DNA of 64,000 bases from Dactylorhiza incarnata (taxonomy: Eukaryota; Streptophyta; Magnoliopsida; Asparagales; Orchidaceae), in NCBI GenBank assembly GCA_033032865.1, contig JAWHQI010000501.1, positions 434,001-498,000 of the forward strand, written 5' to 3'. A program made the translations under genes and the position numbers. This document shows, piece after piece, positions 1-12,265 of this stretch. Below the pieces are notes generated by a model that searched no databases, was not told the origin of the DNA, and saw only the letters and a program-made list of their open reading frames with translations. Positions within the stretch are counted from its first letter, which is position 1. Every line of letters starts with the position of its first letter.

Positions 1-3000
1 ACCGCCGAAGTATGTGCTTGGAGCGCTGATGAGATATAGGTTCCTTAGCTTGGGCAATTGCACCATTGTTGTCACAGTAGAGAACTACGGGATCAACAAT
101 GCTAGGAACTACATCTAGCTCGCCGATGAATTTCCTAATCAATACAGCCTCCTTCGCTGTATTTGCTGCAGCAATATACTCGGCTTCTGTCGTAGAATCG
201 GCAACTGTCTCTTGCTTGGAACTCTTCCAGCTTACAGCTCCTCCATTAAGGCAAAATACAAAACCTGATTGAGACTTTGAGTCGTCCCTATCAGTCTGGA
301 AGCTAGCATCTGTGAAACCCTTTACCACGAGCTCTTCCTCTCCACCAAACACCAAGAATACATCCTTTGCACTTCTAAGGACTTTAGGATATTCTTGACT
401 GCTGTCCAGTGACTATCACCGGGATCTGACTAATATCTGTCTGTCATGCTCAAAACATAGGAGACATCGGGTCGAGTACATAACATTGCATACATGATTG
501 ATCCAACTGCCGAAGCATATGGAATCAACTTCATGCGGTCCTTATCTTCCAAAGATTTAGGACATTGATCCTTAGAGAGACTGACACCATGAGACATGGG
601 TAAGAATCCCTTCTTGGACTCAAGCATGCTGAACCGTTTCAACACCTTCTCAATGTATGTACTTTGGGTCAAACCCATCAACTTCTTCGATCTATCTCTA
701 TAGATCTTAATACCAAGTATATAAGTCGCTTCACCCAAGTCTTTCATAGAAAAATTTGCAGGGTCGAAATGTCATTCCCGATCAACAGTTTGTCATCTAC
801 ATATATTATCAGGAAGACAACTATGCTCCCATTAATTCTCTTGTAAACACAAGGCTCATCTTCGTTCTTCATGAAACCAAACTCTTTGATTTTCTCATCA
901 AAACGTAGATTCCAACTTCGAGAAACCTGTTTCAATCCATAAATGGATTTCAGTAGCTTGCATATTTTAGTGGCTTCATTTGGAGATTCAAAACTCTCGG
1001 GTTGTGTCATATACACTTCCTCAAGGAGGTTTCCATTTAGGAAAGCCGTTTTGACATCCATTTGTCAGATCTCGTAGTCATAATACGCAGCAATATCAAG
1101 CAGAATTCTGATGGACTTAATCATGGCAACATGGGAAAAGGTCTCATCATAATCAACAACATGAATTTGCTTGAAACCCTTATGCACTAATCACCCTTTG
1201 AATGTCTGTACATTCCCATCCATGTTCGTCTTCTTCTTGAAGTCCCACTTGCACCTTATGGGTCGTACCCCTTCAGGTGCTTCCACCAAGGTCCAAACTT
1301 GATTTCCATACATGGAGTCCATTTCAGATTTCTTGGCCTCAAACCACTTCTCGGAGTCCGGTCCATTCATAGCCTCTTGGTAGGTTGCAGGCTCATCATC
1401 ATGATCCATAAGCAACACATTACCTATCTAAGAAACGAGAAATCCGTATCTCCCAGGCTCAAATCTTGGTCTATCAGATCTACGTAGGACTTGTATTTCT
1501 TGAGCAGACTCTCTAGCTACAACTACTTGTAGTCCTTGCTCAGGTTCCAACTCAAGTTCGTTTTCAGTTTGTGGTTCTTGAACTTCTTCAAGTTCTACCT
1601 TTGCAGTTTTTCTGGATAAGAACTCTTTCTCCAAAAAGGTACCAGTCCTTGCGACAAATACATTGCCCTCAGACAACAGGTAGAAATAGTACCCTTTGGT
1701 CTCCCTAGGATACCCCACTAGATAACATTTATCCGATTTGCGTTCCAGCTTGTCAGGCATTTGACGTCGCGTGTATGCCTCACAGCCCCAAATTTTAATA
1801 AAAGACATGCTAGGACGCTTCCCAGTCCATATCTCATATGGTATCTTTAGAACCATTTTCGTTGGAGCACGATTTAAAGTGAAAGCAGCAGTCTCTAGAG
1901 CAAATCCCCAAAAGGAAATGGGCAGATCTGCATGACTCATCATCGACCGCACCATGTTTAACAAGGTATGATTCCTCCTCTCAGAAACACCATTATGTTG
2001 TGGTGTTCTAGGTGGAGTGAGTTATGATACAATACCACACTTTCTCAGATGATCACGAAACTCATGACTTAGGTATTCGCCACCTCGATCAGATCAGAGT
2101 GCCTTAATCATTTTTCCTAGTTGGTTCTCTACTTCATTCTTAAACTCTTTGAACTTTTCAAAGGTTTCAGATTTACACTTCATAAGATATATATATCCGT
2201 ATCAACTGAAATCATCAGTAAATGTAACGAAGTAGTAGTACCCACCTCTAGCCATAGAACTCATGAGTCCGCATACATCACTATGTATTATACCCAAGAG
2301 ATCATCAGCCCTCTCACTACAACTAGTGAAAAGTGTTTTTGTCATCTTGCCTAATAAACATGACTCGCATCTCTCAAATGATTCATAATCAAATGAGTCC
2401 AATAGTCTATCTTTATGGAGCTTGAATATGCGTTTCTCATTTATATGGCCTAAACGATAATGTCAGAGATATGTAGGATTAGAGTCATTAGTTTTTAGTC
2501 GTTTGGTATTTTCTATGTTATAGATTGGATGATTTATGTTCAAAACATACAAACCATTAAACATTTGAGCAACACCATAACAAACATCATTCTTATAAAT
2601 AGAACAACAATTATTCTTAATAATAAAAGAAAAACATTCATGTCCAAACATGAAATAGAAATGATGTTTCTAGTTATAGCAGGAACAAAATAACAATTAT
2701 CAAGTTCAATAATAAGCCTAGTGGGCAAGGAAAGACGGTACACTCCTACGACAATGACAACAACTTTTGCTCCATTTCCAACGCGCAGGTCCACGTCTCC
2801 TTTACCCAGCAGTCTTCTCTTTGACAGTTCCTGCACATTTGTACAAATGTGAGAACCACATCCGGTATCCAATACCCAAGATGAAGGAACAGACATGTTA
2901 ATTTCTATAACGAAAATACCTGAAGTGGAAGTCACACTTCCCTTCTTCTTTAGATCCTCGATGTAGAGGGGACAGTTCCTCCTCCAATGCACTGTCTTAC

Positions 3001-4227
3001 CGCAGTGGTGGCAATTTCCTTCTTTTGCTAATCCTTTTTTTTCAGTGTAGAAGATTTGGGATCAAGGCAAGACTTAGGTCCCACCTTAGTTTTCTTGAAT
3101 CCCTTAGCCTTGCCCTTGCCTTTATGCACCATCAATATGAGGCTAGCAGGCGTGGTCTTCTTCATGTTGTTCTCGGCAGTTCTTAACATGCCTAGGAGCT
3201 CGAGCAGCATCTTGTCTATCTCATTCATATTGTAGTTCAAGACAAACTGCTCGTAACTGTCCGGCAACAATTGCAGGATCAGATCAGTAGCCAACTCTTG
3301 GCTTAAAGGAAACCCCAGTTTTTGAAGGTTCTCGATGTACCCAATCATCTTGAGTACATGAGTTCCCACTGGGTCTCTAGCTCCCATTTTACACTGAAAT
3401 AAAGCATTAGAGATGCCACGTTATCAAGGCGCGCGCCTAGGCGCGCCTGAGGCGTCGGGCGCACCAGGCGCACTGGCCAGCGCCTCTGCAAGGTAGAGGC
3501 GGGCGAGGTGCCACAGGCGCGCCCAGGCGCGCGCCTTACCAACTCCCAGGCGCACCAAAGGCGCACCTGAGCTTTTCAAGCTGTTTTCTTCAACCTGTTT
3601 TTTTGGGAGGGGGCAAAAACATGATCTCAGACGCACCCGAGGCACACCTAGGAGCACTTGGGCATCCAATTCACCGATTTTCAGTGAATTGAGTGTCAAA
3701 TTCACTGAAATCAATGAATTTGATGCCAAATTAGCTGATTTTCAGTGAATTGGGTGCCCAATTTGCTGGTTTTCAGAATTGGGCACCCAATTCATTTTTG
3801 TACGTGCCTTAGGCGCACGCCCGCGCCTTGCGTCTAGGCTCCAGAACCCCTTTGCGCCTTTGATAACTTAGTAGAGATGTCGAACCCTCTTGCCGAGCCT
3901 GCCCTTGGAACATCTTCTTTAGGTGCTCGATAATTTCAAAGCCACTCATGTTCTCATGTTGCTTCTGAAGCTCAGAGTTCATGGTAGCGAGCATGAGGCA
4001 TTCGACATCTAGGGATTCATCTTGATACTTCTTATAAGCATCTTTGTCGGCTCGGGACGAATTCCCGGTCGGCACTTCAGGGGGATTCTCTTCCAAGACA
4101 TAGAGCTTGCCCTCTTGCCTGAGAACAATTCTCAGGTTTCTGTACCAGTCTAGGAAGTTAATCCCGTTGAGCTTCTACTTCTCAAGGATGGCTCTCAGGG
4201 ACAAGGTGGAGTGAGATCCACTTGCCA
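1..4227 (-). pseudogene. E1 gag-pol polyprotein, decayed copia
   Basis: Minus-strand order: gag start at 4227 (MASGSHST...), gag core to about 3030 (split at 3418-3871), a zinc-knuckle trace HCGKTVHWRRNC near 2990, protease core WVLDTGCGSHICTN near 2860, integrase zinc region (CESCLLGKM) near 2370 and core down to about 1970, connector 1964-1428, reverse transcriptase 1418-430 with the YVDD box intact near 800, and RNase H from about 410 to the window edge (FTDASF, TEAEYIAA, YCDNNGAIAQ). Stops and frameshifts separate most blocks, for example at 1190, 744 and 430. The integrase/RT text resembles TNT1-94-type copia polyproteins. Confidence 0.85.
3418..3871. mobile_element. Mutator-like non-autonomous DNA element, copy A (454 bp)
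   Basis: A GC-rich insertion that splits E1 gag. The flanks are TAGAGATGCC (3408-3417) and TAGAGATGTC (3872-3881), a 10 bp target duplication with one mismatch. The ends are inverted: GTTATCAAGGCGC from the left, and GTTATCAAAGGCGC when the right end is read in reverse. The interior is full of AGGCGC/GCGCCT runs and AATTGGGTGCC-type short repeats and has no transposase. The family recurs in the opposite orientation at 47009-48207, sharing about 100 bp around GGGCAAAAACATGATCTC. A 9-11 bp TSD is typical of Mutator-like elements; superfamily assignment is inference. Confidence 0.75.
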
Positions 4228-5157
4228 TGGAAGTTCTACAAGAATCATGCAAAATAAATTTTAGTCTTATATTTCAAAATACAATTCGGAGAGTTTATGC
4301 GAGCTACTCTCTTAGTGGACAAGATCCGTATTTCAACGCAATCATAAGTCAGCTTTGACTGATCACCCACAATGTGGCTATTTAGGTAGGCAACTTTTGT
4401 CAATTGCATCATTATGCAACTCTTGTATGGTTGGTGAATAACTCTTTATTCACATCCATCATATGGTGCATGCCAACCATATGCCTCTGGGCACTCAACC
4501 TTTGAGGTCACCTAGTTAAGTTTGACCCGATGTCGACAGTGGGATATCACAATTATCCGCTCGCACCCTTACCAAGATAGATTAATGCACCTTGCTTTGG
4601 CTAACCCACACTTCATCGATCGAGGTAAGAAGAGTGTCATCCATCGGACGACATCCGTATACTTAATATTGGATAAGAGATTTTATGATAATCGATTAAC
4701 ATTTAATCATTATGTACAAAATAAAATACAACATTCACAATCCAAATACATCTCAGATGTGCACACAATAAAATTATCAACACTTTAATAAAACGACTAA
4801 ATCTGAGCATTTAGAACACTTCTAAATCTCTAGATTTACATGCATTGGACACAGACAAAAACAACTCTACTTATGCAGCAGACAAACTCGTCTCTCAATG
4901 TCAGATTTAAAATTTAAGACACTTGGTTTCACAAACCATTCCGAGGGATGGTTACTGCAAAGGAGAAACGATTTCTGAAACATGAAAATCGCAATGCAAT
5001 AACATGCGTTCCTGGCGGGGTTACGATTTAGAACACTTCATCAGAAACCACACAAAATGCATCAGAAATGATGCTCCAGGAAGAAATCCAGACATTTAGA
5101 ACACTTCTAAATTTCTGATTTACACGCACTGAATCACAAACCTAGCTCTGATACCGC
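4228..5157 (-). other. E1 untranslated leader with primer-binding site
   Basis: No coding potential. On the minus strand the site CGGTATCAGAGCTAGG directly follows the LTR end at 5158 and matches the initiator-Met tRNA type of primer site used by most plant copia elements. Two imperfect direct copies of an approximately 50 bp segment (around 4807-4855 and 5090-5140, both with TTTAGAACACTTCTAAAT) lie in the leader. Confidence 0.65.
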
Positions 5158-6344
5158 TGTTGGGTTTTCTATAACAACACATCAGATGTGCGCAGCGGAA
5201 AGATAGAACAAGAGCAACCCAAAAAAGTTTTGGATCTTGCGATTTCATGAATCAAGAAATAAAAGGAGAAGCAACACATTGCAATATACCTAAAAGGGAT
5301 TGAGTCAACACTCAATCAAGATTCCCCAAGATCTGATCCCAAAGGCAAACTCTGAGTTCCAAGTACCGAAATGGATCGACGTCTCTATAGAAGTCCACAC
5401 AGTGAAGGAGAACCCCACGACCCTTGTCCAACAAGATCTGGGATGGAGGAAGAATGCCCTCTACGTCTACCACGAACTGCTAGATCCGACGTCAGGGAGA
5501 GGCGGCGGCGACGATCTTGCGGAATGCCGACGGAACTGTCGAGACCTATACGGAACCCTTCCGTTTCGGCTCTGTCAGTTTCGCGAAAGGAAGATTATCT
5601 ACAGGAAACCTAATCGCTTCCTGTTTTATACTCAAGGCATAAAACACGTTATCTGCAGGCCCAAGACTTTATTGGAGTACAACACGTATTGTCGAGACAA
5701 TTCGACGATACGACGTGTTCGACTATACGACGTGACGAATCAATACGTGCTCCGTCGTGACAATCTCGACGATTCGTTGAGTACAACACGTATCGTCGAG
5801 ACAATTCGACGATACGACGTTACGTGTTCCATCGAGACAATCTCGACGATTCGTTGAGTAAAACACGTATCGTCGAGACAATTCGACGATACGACGTTAC
5901 GTGTTCCGTCGAGACAATCTCGACGATTCGTCGAGTACAACACGTATTGTCGAGACAATTCGACGATACAACGTTACGTGTTCCGTCGAGACAATCTCGA
6001 TGATTCGTCGAGTACAACACGTATCGTCGAGACAATTCGACGATACGACGTTACGTGTTCCGTCGAGACAATCTCGACGATTCTTCGAGTACAACACGTA
6101 TCGTCGAGACAATTCGACGAATGAACACATTTCGTCGTGTACTACTTTTCCCATCGAGACATTCTCGACGCAACTCCAATCAGTCACATGATTGGTCCTC
6201 CACTCATATCCAATATGAGTAAGGCCAACACAATCCTTTATCCAACTTCTCCAATACTCTTATGTGCGACCCTATAAGCTCATATTGCGTTGACAGTAAG
6301 ACTAACTACTTGATTGCTTTGAGATCACCTTGGAAAAACCAACA
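5158..6344 (-). repeat. E1 5' LTR, 1,187 bp
   Basis: The ends are TGTTGGGTTTT on the left and AAAAACCAACA on the right, the standard TG...CA inverted termini. The left end abuts the primer-binding site, which makes this the 5' LTR of a minus-strand element. Unusual length for a copia LTR of this type comes from the tandem array inside it. The second LTR is outside the window. Confidence 0.8.
5665..6130. repeat. 77-80 bp tandem array of CGTCGA/TCGACG palindromes in the E1 LTR
   Basis: About five to six head-to-tail copies, period 77-80 bp. Each unit carries two palindromes: CGTCGA-N6-TCGACG (loop GACAAT) and CGTCGA-N7-TCGACG (loop GACAATC), plus ACGTTACGTGTTC. Because the palindromes are symmetrical, long spurious ORFs appear on both strands. 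The array probably lies in the upstream regulatory part of the LTR. It has no spacer diversity, so it is not a CRISPR. Confidence 0.9.
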
Positions 6345-6479
6345 AAAACATTCAACCTAAAACTAAATTGTTTTGGGTGGAGTAGGACGGGATCTATATT
6401 AAGGGCACAAGACTACATGAGTTCATGATGTGATAAAATTCTCAATAGTAAGTACAATGAATCGTTATTCAAAATTTGG
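6345..6479. other. Short intron stretch, nothing recognised
   Basis: AT-rich sequence between the outer edge of the E1 LTR and the LINE trace. No ORF, repeat or signal that I can support. Confidence 0.5.
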
Positions 6480-7014
6480 GGATATATTTATTATGATATA
6501 ACCTTTATATTTCAGTTTGTATGGTTAAAATGGTGAAATACCTTAGGAGTACTATGGGATAAGACTGTCATAGAAATTTAAAAGTAACTTGTATAATATA
6601 ATATTTAGGCTGACGCTGTTGTATGAATTTAAGTGTTGGATAGTAAAAAAAATCATGATAACAAAGTTGAGTAACAAAAATGAGAGTGCTGAGATAAATG
6701 TGTGCCAAAACCTAAAGAAGTAAATTAAGGAATTGATTATATTGGAGAAACAATGAGAGCCACATTTATCACATATAAAATAATTGAAAATAGACTTTGA
6801 TGGTTTGAGCATGTACAATGAAGGTAGAAATTGCACCAATTAGATAGTAGTTAGAGTTACTGTTGAATGATTAGGTAGGAGAAGGGTAAACCCAAGGAAA
6901 CATGGATGAAAGGTGTTTGCGTAGTTTAGCACTTCATGCATCACTGCTAAGTCGAATGAAAAATGAGGATTCATAAACTTGCTTCCCAACTAGTTGGGAT
7001 AAGGCTATTGATGA
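6480..7014 (+). mobile_element. Decayed 3' end of an RTE-type LINE
   Basis: The broken translation follows the C-terminal part of plant RTE reverse transcriptases in order: a KFK..LY.....RLTLLYEFKCWIVKK block (around 6578-6650), an ENRL.WFEHVQ block (around 6787-6815) matching the family's ENRLRWFGHV, then a GR.R...K.W trace near 6875. It ends in CAACTAGTTGGGATAAGGC followed by TTGATGATG, the typical RTE 3' terminus and simple repeat tail. It has several stops. The 5' part is missing, as is usual for LINE copies. Confidence 0.7.
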
Positions 7015-7140
7015 TGTTGAGACTATTAGAATTTTATATTAATGTTTTAGTTCCACATTGTCTGTCCGACTTTAAGTGTTACGCTGTAATGCCTTAAATA
7101 ATCCATGTTGTTGAATAAACACTACTCATTTTTCCTTTCA
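7015..7140 (+). repeat. E2 5' LTR (126 bp)
   Basis: Starts TGTTGAGACTATTAG and ends CTCATTTTTCCTTTCA, followed by the primer-binding site. Matches 11893-12020 over its whole length with scattered substitutions. Confidence 0.85.
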
Positions 7141-7325
7141 AAATGGTATTAGAGCCTTTGGGTTTAATCCCGAGTTTCCGTCTCCCTCGTCTCGCGCATC
7201 CGTATCCGCGTTCACCTACGCTTCATCTCGCACCTCCACTTAGTCTCGCGCGTCCGGAGCGCTCGTCTCCCGCCGCAGTTGTCCGTCGCTCGTCTTCCGC
7301 CAACGCCAAAGTCGCAGCCCCTTTG

Positions 7326-10300
7326 ACAATGTCGGAGGTCGCGACTGCTCCTTCCGCCGCAGTCGCTCCTCCCTCCTCCACCAGCAGTCGCCAGCCACCT
7401 CCACCAGCAGTCGCCCGCCATCTCTGTCCTCCACCAGCAGTCACCAGCCGCTTCTCGGCGGTTTGCTGTCGTTCCGTTGCCGAGCACCGGAAATACGACG
7501 CTAACCTGATGGCATTTCCGGTGTTCGTCTTTATTGGAAGCTCCTACATGACATTTGTATCGTTCCTCTTTCTATGAGGCAACCCTGGTTTCTATCCAGG
7601 TGTTTGTGGTGTCCCCCCTCGTCTCCTTGATTTGTATTCTTGGATCATCATGCCAGGGATCGACGAGTCTCCCACGATCTCTTTCGATGCTGAAGTTTCC
7701 TTCGCTACTTTGATGACCATTGGATCCACTCGGACCGCTCATGACCACAATACCCCTCAAATCACGACAATACGTCTGGACCTAAAGAGTAGGCGTTTGT
7801 TCGGTTATGGTTAGGGTACTACTCCGACACCTGCCCCGAATTCCCCTGACTGGCTGCAGTGGGAGCCTGAGAATTCTCTCGTCATGTCTTGGCTGGCTAA
7901 TTCCATGGTTGACTCTATTGCCCGGAATTATCTGTTTTTGGATACTGCAGCAAATATTTGGAAGAGGGTTGCTGCCACTTACTCCTGTCGGGGCAATGCA
8001 GCCCAAATTTTCTAGCTACGAAGGAAGATCTTTCTTCTTCGCCAGGGTGATCGCCCTCCGTCTGTCTACTACCTGGAGTTCACTCAACTTTATCAGGAGT
8101 ATGATCACTTTGACTCCCCACTCTTGTGTCTCCTGAGGATGAGATCCTTGTACGAGCTCGGGAAGGTATGAACAGATTTATTGAGTTTCTTCATGGTCTA
8201 TATCGGGACTTCGATCAGATCAGTGTTCAGATCCTTGAGCGCTCTCCTCTACCCTCTCTTTCTGAGGTTTTCAGTCTTGTTCAACAAGAATTTGATAGAT
8301 GACAGACATGGACACCTGATACTGCTCCAGAAGGTTCTTCCCTGGGTGTTCAGTTTGGAAGTAAAGCTTCTCGTGATTCTAGGCCGAGGTCCACTAACAA
8401 AGATCATTTGCTCTGTGACTACCGGGAAGAACTGTCATACCCAGTAAACCTGTTTTCGTCTCCATGGATTCTCCACACCCCGTGGGGGTTCTACACCGCA
8501 TGGAGGTCGTGGTTACGGTCTCTCTCAAGGCCGCTCTACTCAGCCCCGCTCTGCCCACCTATCTGATGCCTCCGAGGAGACCCAACCTCTCCTGGTCCAG
8601 TCTACTCCGTCTCTGGCTCTGTCTGCTGATGAGATTCATGCCTTCTGCCGCCTGATGCAGGGACAGTCTCTGGATCCTTCTGCGTCTTCGTCTTCGTATG
8701 CTCATCAGGGACCCTCAAATGCTCATGCAGCGTCTTCTCGTCATTCTACCCACTGGATTATTGACTCTGGAGCAATGGATCATATGACCGGCTCTGCTAC
8801 AGGTTCTGTGTCTTACCTTGCTTTGTCTAGTAGGGACAAGGTGAGCATTGCGGACAGTTCCTTTTCTCCGATTGCTGGGAAAGGATCCATCTCCTGCTCC
8901 TGTCTCACCTTTTCTTCTGTTCATATACCAAAATTTACTCGCAATCTTCTCTCCATTAGTCATTTGACCAAATCCATGAACTGTTCTGTGACATTCTTTC
9001 CCTCGTCTTGTGTTTTTCAGGACCTGAAGACGGGAACGGTGATTGACTCTGGTAGTCTTGTGGATGGGCTCTACATATTTGATTCTTTCACTCCTGCTTC
9101 TCCCCAGGCTCTTCATGCTGATCAGGCGACCACTTTGGAGTCCTGACATTGTCGGCTTGGACATCCTTCTATTATATCTATGGAACTTTTATTTCTTATT
9201 TTACCTCCTGTATTAGTTGATCATTTTCATTGTGATGCTTGTGAACTTGGTAAACACCATTGTACTTCGTTTAATCATGCTTCATTTCCTTGTTCTGCAC
9301 CATTTCATATTATCCACAGTGATGTTTGGGGGCCTTGCCCCGTTGCTTCTATTTCTAGTTGTCATTGGTTTGTAACTTTCATTGACTGTTTCTGCCGCAC
9401 AATGTGTGTATACCTAATGAAAGTTAAAAGTTTAATTTTTTCTTTATTTCAATGGTTTCACAAAATGGTTTCTACGCAATTTGAATCATCTATTAAAATT
9501 CTTCGGACTGACAATGGTTGTGAGTTCATTGGCTCTCAATTCGAACACTATCTTGTTAATCATGACATTATCCATTAAACATCTTGTGTTTACTCCCATG
9601 CTCAAAATGGGGTGGCTGAACGCAAGAATCGTCACCTTTTGGAAGTTGTCAGGTGTCTTCTTCTCTAAATGCACCTTCCCAAGTACTATAGGGGGGATGT
9701 CATTCTCACTGCCGCCTACCTTATCAATCGCATGCCTTCACATGTCCTCGGGTATAACACTCCCCTTCACACTCTTCGGGTGTCCCCTACAAATCTGCAA
9801 CCTCGTATATTCAGATGTGTTTATTTTGTCCATGTTCATCAAAAGACTAATCTTGATGCTCGTGCGCACACGTGTGTCTTCATAGACTATTCTTCTACTC
9901 AAAAAGGTTATAAATATTTTGACGCAGTACACAAGAAGGTCTTGGTAACCATGGACGTCACATTCCTTGAATTTGAGAGCTATTACGGGCCCTCACTTCA
10001 GGAGGGGACCTCTCATATGTTGGAAGTGATCCCCTTACCTCCTACTGATTCTCCGTCTACCACTGTGTTACCAATTCCTCCGTTATATCAATCTCACCCG
10101 CCTCCTTCTCCTATTGCTCTTGTGCCAACTACTGTTGCTCCTATAGTAAAACCCATGCAGGTTTACTCTCTTCGTTCTAAGGGATCAAACACACATGCCC
10201 CTATCAGAATCCTAGAGCAGACATTTGACCCGTCGTCTGGGTCCATTGTTCTAAGGGAAGGTACCTCACAATACCTGTTATCTCAGTTCGTCTCTTATTT

Positions 10301-11880
10301 GTCTCTAACGACTTCCCATAGAGCTTTTGTCTCTTCTTTGTCTGCTACTTCTATTCCTACATCATGGCAGGATGCCCTTTCTGATGACAAGTGGAAGGTG
10401 GCTATGCTTGAAGAAATGCATGCCTTGACAAAAATCACACGTGAGACCTGGTGCTGCTGCCTAAAGGGAAGATTGTTGTGGGATGCAAGTGGGTGTTTTC
10501 TGTCAAACAGAACACCCTGGGTGTTGTGGAGAGATACAAGGAAAGATTGGTCGCAATAGGGTGCACTTAGACGACAGAGATTGATTACCAGGAAACCTTC
10601 GCCCTAGTCGCTAAGATGAGCTTTATAACGGTTTTCTGTCGTGTGCCTGTAAGGGATGAGATCTCAGCCAACTGGATGTGAAGAATGCGTTCCTTCATGG
10701 TGATCTGGAGGAAGAGGTATACATGGCCTTACCTCTTTGCCTTTCTCCTAGTGGATCTGAAGGTAAGGTGTGCAAACTAAAAAAGGCTTTATATAGCCTG
10801 AAACAATCTCCTCGAGCTTGGTTTGAAAGATTCCATTAAGGCCATGACATGCTTCGGGTACTTCCAGAGTAATGCAGATCATACCCTTTTCATCAAAAAA
10901 AGGGAAGTTAACAACTCTGATAGTGTGTGGGGATGACATCATTATAACAGGAGACGATCAGGATGAGATCCAGGCACTGAAAGGGAGACTGGCGAGAGAA
11001 TTTGGAGTGAAAGATTTTGGGAACCTCAAGTACTTTTTAGGTATTGAGGTTGCGAGGTCCAAATATGGGATTTTCATATCTCAGAGAAAATATATACTTG
11101 ACCTCCTTGAAGCCTCAGAATGAGTGAGTGTAGACCAGCTGACACCCCAATTGAAGTTAATCACAGACTTGGAAGAGATGATGGTGAAACGATTGAAGAC
11201 ATCCACAGCTTTCAGAGTTTAGTAGGAAAACTGATCTACTTGTCGCATACTCGCCCAGATATCTCCTATGTTGTGGGAGTGCTCAGCCAATATATGCACT
11301 CTCCAAAGGCCCGTTATGTTGATGTTGTTCATCGTATCCTCAAATACCTCAAGTCCTCCCCTGGGAGGGGCATCCTTTTTTCACCAAATGATGAGCTGAC
11401 TATTGAGGTTTACACTGATGCAGACTGGGCTGGATCTATTGATGATCGACAGTCCACGTCAGGATATTGTACTATTGTGGGTGGAAATTTAGTTACCTGG
11501 AGGAGCAAAAAACAACATCTGGTCGCTAGATCTAGTACTGAGGCAATGTTCAGAGCTATGACTCATGGGATCTGTGAAGGGCTATGGATCCTAACCATCT
11601 TGAAAGATCTTGGTCTTAAAAGAAGCGAGCCTATTAGACTGTACTGTGACAACAAGGCTGCATCAACATTGCTCACAACCCAGAGCAACACGACCGTACA
11701 AAACACATTGAGATCGACAGACACTTCATAAAAGAAAATATAGACAGGGGTATTGTGGTTACTCCGTTTGTGCCATCTGAATAATAATTAGCAGACATCC
11801 TCACAAAGGGATTATGTACAAGTGTCTTCAGAGAGCTTGTTGGCAAGTTGGGCATGGTCGACATCACACGCCCAACTTGA
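7326..11880 (+). pseudogene. E2 gag-pol polyprotein, decayed copia
   Basis: Gag spans roughly 7326 or 7650 to 8650 and is broken by several stops; the zinc knuckle near 8415 survives only in part (GKNCHTQ). Protease: WIIDSGAMDHMTG at about 8752. The GAG-pre-integrase segment and integrase zinc region (CDACELGKHHC) lie near 9230; the integrase core continues to 9660 with SDVWGP, RTDNGCEF and NGVAERKNRHLLE, broken at about 9577. Reverse transcriptase spans about 10360-11120, with the catalytic box reading CGDD instead of YVDD. RNase H spans 11120-11870, with YTDADWAG and YCDNKAA. The frame changes at least six times. Confidence 0.85.
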
Positions 11881-11892
11881 GGGGGGGGGGGG

Positions 11893-12020
11893 GGTTAAGA
11901 TTATTAGTATTTTATATAAATGTTTTAGTCCCACATTGTCTGTCCGACTCTAAGTGTCACATTGTAATGCTTTAAATAACCCCTATGTGGATGAATAAAC
12001 ACTACTCATTTTTCCTTTCA
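11893..12020 (+). repeat. E2 3' LTR (128 bp)
   Basis: Pairs with 7015-7140. The expected TG start reads GG, merged with the preceding run of 14 G (11881-11894) that serves as polypurine tract. It ends CTTTCA. Host intron sequence follows directly, 83 bp before MAP1 exon a. Confidence 0.85.
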
Positions 12021-12103
12021 ACGATAATGGAAATTCTTAGTATGTTTCTCTTCTGTTGAGTTTAGTTAATCAGTTAACACTAATGATTTCACTGTTATGA
12101 CAG

Positions 12104-12265
12104 CCGTCCATTACGACAGATCAAATTGATAAAGCAGTGCACAATATGATCATTGATGCTGGTGCATATCCTTCACCTCTTGGATATGGTGGGTTCCCTA
12201 AAAGTGTGTGCACATCAGTTAATGAGTGTATGTGTCATGGTATTCCTGATTCACGCCAGCTCCAG
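12104..12265 (+). CDS. MAP1: MAP1 exon a (54 codons), substrate-pocket block
   Basis: Reads from [16 protein letters not shown] through [18 protein letters not shown] and [17 protein letters not shown]. The [13 protein letters not shown] block and CHGIPD are hallmarks of type I methionine aminopeptidases; the His of CHGIP corresponds to the catalytic-site His79 of the E. coli enzyme. The acceptor is ...ATGACAG at 12103 and the donor is CCAG|GTTTCC at 12266. Its length is exactly 54 codons, phase 0 at both ends. Upstream lies at least 12.1 kb of transposon-filled intron. Confidence 0.92.

Larger units (their letters stand above)
1..6344 (-). mobile_element. E1: Ty1/copia LTR retrotransposon, 3' end off-window
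   Basis: Read on the minus strand: 5' LTR (6344 to 5158), primer-binding site GGTATCAGAGCT next to it (complement of initiator Met tRNA), a leader of about 0.9 kb, gag from an ATG at 4227, then protease, integrase, reverse transcriptase and RNase H in copia order, leaving the window inside RNase H. The coding part is broken into many frames and is interrupted by a DNA element at 3418-3871. The 3' LTR lies left of position 1, so the TSD cannot be tested. It sits in a MAP1 intron in antisense orientation. Confidence 0.88.
7015..12020 (+). mobile_element. E2: Ty1/copia element with short LTRs
   Basis: The 5' LTR (7015-7140), the primer-binding site TGGTATTAGAGCC directly after it, gag-pol in copia order, a polypurine tract of 14 G residues, and the 3' LTR (11893-12020) give a 5.0 kb element. 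The LTRs differ at a number of sites and the pol frame is broken, so the copy is old and inactive. No clean TSD is visible (GATGA on the left, ACGAT on the right). It appears inserted into the simple tail of the LINE, since TGATGATG precedes it and CGATAATGG follows. Confidence 0.88.

Noticed and set aside
5665..6130. Regular repeats with palindromes, CRISPR-like at first sight
   Set aside because: The copies are head-to-tail with no variable spacers, lie in a plant LTR, and no cas genes exist.
5740..6191. Overlapping ORFs of 70-96 aa on both strands
   Set aside because: They come from the symmetrical tandem repeat in the E1 LTR and have no independent coding evidence.
7143..7577. Ala/Pro/Ser-rich ORF of 144 aa after the E2 primer site
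   Set aside because: It is the GC-rich leader or the divergent gag start of E2, with mirrored ORFs on the other strand and no family resemblance.
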